From CAZKUB01 sp964592335 (GTDB lineage: Archaea > Thermoplasmatota > E2 > DHVEG-1), in NCBI GenBank assembly GCA_964592335.1, contig CAZQEU010000018.1, forward strand, positions 1-26,489: a stretch of DNA of 26,489 bases. Reading direction: 5' to 3'. Below are positions 23,374-26,489 of the stretch, in pieces (the first letter of the stretch is position 1; every line of letters begins with the position of its first letter). A model generated the notes under the pieces. That model searched no databases and had not been told where the DNA came from. It saw only the letters and a list, made by a program, of their open reading frames with translations. Both the position numbers and the translations under genes were made by a program.

Positions 23374-26300
23374 TTATTTCCCTCCTTTGTAACCTATTTC
23401 TTTATCACACTTCGGACAAAACTCATGCTCTCCAGGAATATAACCATGTTTTGGACAAATACTAAAAGTTGGTGTTAGAGTATAATAAGGTAGATTATAG
23501 TTTTCAGCTACTTTTCTTACAAATTTCTTTGTTGCATTTGGGTCAGGATTAGATTCACCTAAGAATATATGAAGTACTGTTCCACCAGTATATTTTGATT
23601 GAAGTGAATCCTGTAGATCAAGTGCTTCAAAAACATCAGAAGTATATCCTGACGGAAGCTGAGTTGAATTAGTATAATATGGCTCAACCTTATCACCATT
23701 ATTTTGATATTCTTCTTGATTATAAACACGAATATCTGGATACCTTGTCTTGTCCTTTCTTGCAAGAGAATAACTAGTACCTTCCGCGGGTGTAGCTTCA
23801 AGGTTAAAAATGTCTCCTGTTTCTTCTTGATAATCTGCTAGTTTATCACGCATGTGATCCATTACTTTTAAAGCAAACTTTATACCCTCAGGATCTGCAA
23901 TGCTTTTATTCATAAAATTTAGTAGTGCATCGTTCATACCAATTAAGCCAATTGTAGAAAAATGATTTTTCCAATACTCTCCAAATACTTCTTTTACATC
24001 TGATAAATAAAACTTAGAATAAGGATGAAGACCTGAAAAGGTTAGATTTTCAATTATTTCTCTTTTAATTACAAGACTCTCTTTTGCTTTATCCATTAGA
24101 CCATCTAATCTCTCAAAAAATTCATCTTCATTTTTTGAAAGATAGCCAATCCTTGGCATTCCGATCGTAACCACTCCGATCGAACCGGTCTTCGGGTTCG
24201 CTCCAAATAAACCTCCTCCGCGTTTTCTAAGTTCTCTATTTGAAAGCCTAAGCCGGCAACACATGCTCCTAGCATCCTCTGGTTTCATATCTGAATTTAT
24301 AAAGTTTGAAAAATAAGGTACTCCATATTTAGCTGTCATCTTCCAAATTGGATCAAGTTTTTCATTATCCCAATCAAAGTCTTTAGTAATGTTATAAGTT
24401 GGAATTGGAAACGTAAATGGCCTTCCCTTAGCATCGCCTTCATACATAATATCAGCAAATGCATGGTTTATCATATCCATTTCATCCTGGAAATCACTGT
24501 AGTTATCATCTTTTAAGTCTCCACCGATTATAGCTGGTTCATCAAGCATATAATTTGGAACATTCAAGTCCATTGTGATATTTGAAAAAGGTGAATTATG
24601 GTAAAGAACAAGCCCTGTACCACCAACAAAGTTTTCCTCACAACCATTTGTATCAACAGAGATATCATATTCCCAGCCAAACTCGTTTTTATATTCACCT
24701 ATTTCATAAACTGGTGAACCTGCTATATCGTTTAGTTCGATATCTAGTTTTTTTCTCGGATTTTTATAGATGAGTAAGGTTCCAGCTCGATCTTTATTTT
24801 TTGGTATTACTCTTACTCTCCATTTATTTGCTATACTTAGCATTGAAACCGATGTAAGAAGCTTATCAGACATTGATGAATATGATATCCTTCTTGATTT
24901 TTTATCAATATATCCGTCGCCCTTGAAAAGAGTTTCAAGAAAAGTATTTCTAATTTCATTATTTAAATCAAATATAAAGGAAGGAACTGTTTTTTCTCTT
25001 GAAGTAGCACCTGCAATATAAGGAAGAAGATAAGTGTACAGTCCACTCATTTTCATATTTGAAATAATAGTATCAGTTGGGGCCTTGTTTTTATTACTAT
25101 ATCCTTTTGTTTCATCGATTGATACTTTAATATCAAGTTCCTTTGCAACATCTAGTATTTCTTTGCTATTACTTTTTCTCTGTGAAATGACTATTCCTGA
25201 ATGACATGCTTTTCCTTCGGTTACAAACCAAGCTGCTAGTTTTACAAAGTTTTTAAGCTTGTTTCCATCAAGATATCTATCATAAAAATTGTTGTTATAG
25301 GGTTTTATGTATATTTTTGCATCATTTCTTATTTCTTCTGAATATTTTATATACATTTCAAAGGGAATAATATTTTCTTTGAATAATTTGTATAAAGTAG
25401 TTCTATCACTTCTTCCATTTTTATATAAAAATTCTTTTAAGGATCCATATAATTTAAGAATCTTTTCTTTAATTTTTGGTACATCCTTTGCTTTAATAAA
25501 AATGCGTTTTTTAATTTTTTCAGGTATATCATCTATCAAATCAAACAAATCTATTTTTTCATTTTTTCCTAATAAATCGCTATTAATTTTGTTAACAGCA
25601 AGCACGTGATTATTTTTATCTAATGTTGAGTTTTGTTTAGCAGTTTTTAATTCCTTTGCCATCACTGGTTTTATATTTCCACTGTTGATTTTAAAAAGAG
25701 AATGAGCTGGAGATACTTTTACTTCCCCTGAGCCTGTTCTAATTCTTTTAAATCCATTAGTTTTTACCTTGTGTTTTATCAGAGCTTTTACTGGATGCCA
25801 TCCTATTTTTCCTTTTTTGTCAAAACTGATTACTTCTATTTTTTCATTCGGTCTTAATGCAAATGAATCATTTGACGGGTTTCCATAGCCATCTATATTC
25901 TTGATTATTGATTCTCTATTCTCTCCAAAATGCTCTTCAATTAGTTTTCCAATTAATTCTACTTTTATTTTACCATTCTTTTTATATACAACTGGTTCAT
26001 CATGAGCAAGTGATTGGAATCCTACTCTTGTAGGTACATTCATATTAAACAAGAATTTTTGCATCTCTTGTTTTACTTCCTTATACTTAATATTATCATA
26101 GTGAATAAAGGGAGCAAGAAGTGAATCAAAATTTGATAAAGCTTGTGCTCCTGCTGCTTCACCCTGAAGGGTATATAAATAATTTACAATCTGCATGAGC
26201 GCAGTTCCAAAGTGCTTAGCTGGTTTACTTTCAATTTTACCAGCAACGCCCTTGAAGCCTTTCAAGAGAATATCTTTCAAGTCCCAGCCGACGCAGTAGG

Positions 26301-26489
26301 CGCCGAGGGTACCAAGATCATGAATATGGTAATCACCATTGGTATGTGCATCTCCTATCTCTGGAGGGTATATCTTATTAAGCCAGTAGTGTGAGATTAT
26401 GTTTTCTGTTGCATATACATTTAATCCTTGCAAGGAATAACTCATGTTACTATTTTCTTTTACCTTCCAATCCATCATCGATAGATATC
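23374..26489 (-). CDS. nrdD: Anaerobic ribonucleoside-triphosphate reductase NrdD, 5' partial, intein-containing, lacking its glycyl loop
   Basis: Class III ribonucleotide reductase catalytic chain. The frame stays open to the window edge (YLS before the ATG at 26478), and the family normally has an ATP-cone and more sequence ahead of KENSNMSYSLQGL, so the 5' end is outside. Extein marks are the YCVGWDL region, MNVPTRVGFQ joined after splicing to SPFSNITMDL, and the MCCRLRLSNRELRKRGGG segment with the thiyl-radical Cys. A zinc site sits near the end (CPKHG, then FCPKCDKEIG). The chain stops at GYKGGK, just before where the glycyl-radical loop should begin; that loop is in the next ORF. A 473-residue intein interrupts the gene. 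Part of the nrdD, small ORF, nrdG, DUF1893 and trxB run. Confidence 0.95.
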   Translation of the reverse strand, partial: YLSMMDWKVKENSNMSYSLQGLNVYATENIISHYWLNKIYPPEIGDAHTNGDYHIHDLGTLGAYCVGWDLKDILLKGFKGVAGKIESKPAKHFGTALMQIVNYLYTLQGEAAGAQALSNFDSLLAPFIHYDNIKYKEVKQEMQKFLFNMNVPTRVGFQSLAHDEPVVYKKNGKIKVELIGKLIEEHFGENRESIIKNIDGYGNPSNDSFALRPNEKIEVISFDKKGKIGWHPVKALIKHKVKTNGFKRIRTGSGEVKVSPAHSLFKINSGNIKPVMAKELKTAKQNSTLDKNNHVLAVNKINSDLLGKNEKIDLFDLIDDIPEKIKKRIFIKAKDVPKIKEKILKLYGSLKEFLYKNGRSDRTTLYKLFKENIIPFEMYIKYSEEIRNDAKIYIKPYNNNFYDRYLDGNKLKNFVKLAAWFVTEGKACHSGIVISQRKSNSKEILDVAKELDIKVSIDETKGYSNKNKAPTDTIISNMKMSGLYTYLLPYIAGATSREKTVPSFIFDLNNEIRNTFLETLFKGDGYIDKKSRRISYSSMSDKLLTSVSMLSIANKWRVRVIPKNKDRAGTLLIYKNPRKKLDIELNDIAGSPVYEIGEYKNEFGWEYDISVDTNGCEENFVGGTGLVLYHNSPFSNITMDLNVPNYMLDEPAIIGGDLKDDNYSDFQDEMDMINHAFADIMYEGDAKGRPFTFPIPTYNITKDFDWDNEKLDPIWKMTAKYGVPYFSNFINSDMKPEDARSMCCRLRLSNRELRKRGGGLFGANPKTGSIGVVTIGMPRIGYLSKNEDEFFERLDGLMDKAKESLVIKREIIENLTFSGLHPYSKFYLSDVKEVFGEYWKNHFSTIGLIGMNDALLNFMNKSIADPEGIKFALKVMDHMRDKLADYQEETGDIFNLEATPAEGTSYSLARKDKTRYPDIRVYNQEEYQNNGDKVEPYYTNSTQLPSGYTSDVFEALDLQDSLQSKYTGGTVLHIFLGESNPDPNATKKFVRKVAENYNLPYYTLTPTFSICPKHGYIPGEHEFCPKCDKEIGYKGGK
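24595..26013 (-). mobile_element. Intein with LAGLIDADG homing endonuclease inside NrdD
   Basis: A 473-residue intein between GFQ and SPFSNITMDL of NrdD. It begins with Ser1 (SLAHDEPVVYK, block A). Block B is VKVSPAHSLF, with Ser in place of the usual Thr and the His kept. The endonuclease motifs are LAAWFVTEGKA and FLETLFKGDGYID, the two LAGLIDADG-type helices. Block F is YDISVDTNG and block G is LVLYHN. It ends in His-Asn and the first extein residue is Ser, as needed for splicing. The frame is intact, so splicing and homing may still be active. Ribonucleotide reductases are common intein hosts; M. jannaschii NrdD carries inteins. Confidence 0.95.

Noticed and set aside
1..26489. CRISPR arrays, tRNA and rRNA genes
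   Set aside because: No regularly spaced repeats, cloverleaf-like gaps or rRNA-like stretches were found; the short gaps leave little room.

Overview
The window is A+T-rich and densely coded. It comes from an anaerobic archaeon. The archaeal signs are a tetraether-lipid-synthase-type radical SAM protein, archaeal-type HypC/HypD/HypE/HypF, a [NiFe]-hydrogenase module closest to the archaeal membrane-bound (Mbh, group 4) type, archaeal TATA-like boxes, and AGGAGGTG-type ribosome binding sites mixed with genes that look leaderless. I cannot assign a lineage with certainty. A fermentative, hydrogen-evolving euryarchaeal/Thermoplasmatota-like organism fits best (inference).

Layout. (1) 1-5352, plus strand: a near-continuous cluster of an Mrp/NBP35 ATPase (5' end outside the window), a Gly-rich Cys protein, two NifX/ORP-type proteins, a DUF89 metal phosphatase, two MinD-like ATPases with inserted ferredoxin domains, a cupin, a thioredoxin and a metallo-beta-lactamase-fold hydrolase. 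It resembles an 'orange protein' (ORP) type metal-cluster locus. (2) 5368-7587, minus: an acetate/succinate-type transporter and the tetraether lipid synthase. (3) 7711-9647, plus: hypC, hypD and an unrecognised gene. (4) 9687-17005, minus: a DUF3147-type membrane protein, a tiny zinc-ribbon gene, a two-helix membrane protein, hypF, four hydrogenase subunits (ferredoxin, large, 30-kDa-like, small) and hypE. (5) 17065-18829: a PQ-loop-like membrane protein, then divergent mtnP and apt, which salvage methylthioadenosine to AMP. (6) 18871-21012: hycI flanked by two broken genes, an endonuclease with an in-frame TGA and a frameshifted, truncated B12-type radical SAM gene. (7) 21107-26489, minus: an anaerobic ribonucleotide reductase operon. 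It holds nrdD (5' end outside the window, interrupted by a Ser1 LAGLIDADG intein), a separate 57-codon ORF carrying the glycyl-radical motif, nrdG, a DUF1893 gene and trxB.

Working together: HypC-F make the Fe(CN)2CO centre, HycI may trim the large subunit, and the hydrogenase takes ferredoxin electrons to protons. MtnP and Apt recycle the methylthioadenosine made in polyamine and related SAM metabolism. NrdD, the small glycyl ORF and NrdG make dNTPs without oxygen, and TrxB may supply reducing power.

The most unusual points are the detached glycyl-radical segment of NrdD, the hydrogenase operon with no membrane subunit between the large and ferredoxin subunits, apparent ACG and ATT start codons behind strong ribosome binding sites, and the decayed genes around hycI. 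No tRNA, rRNA or CRISPR was seen. No gap between genes exceeds 300 bases.
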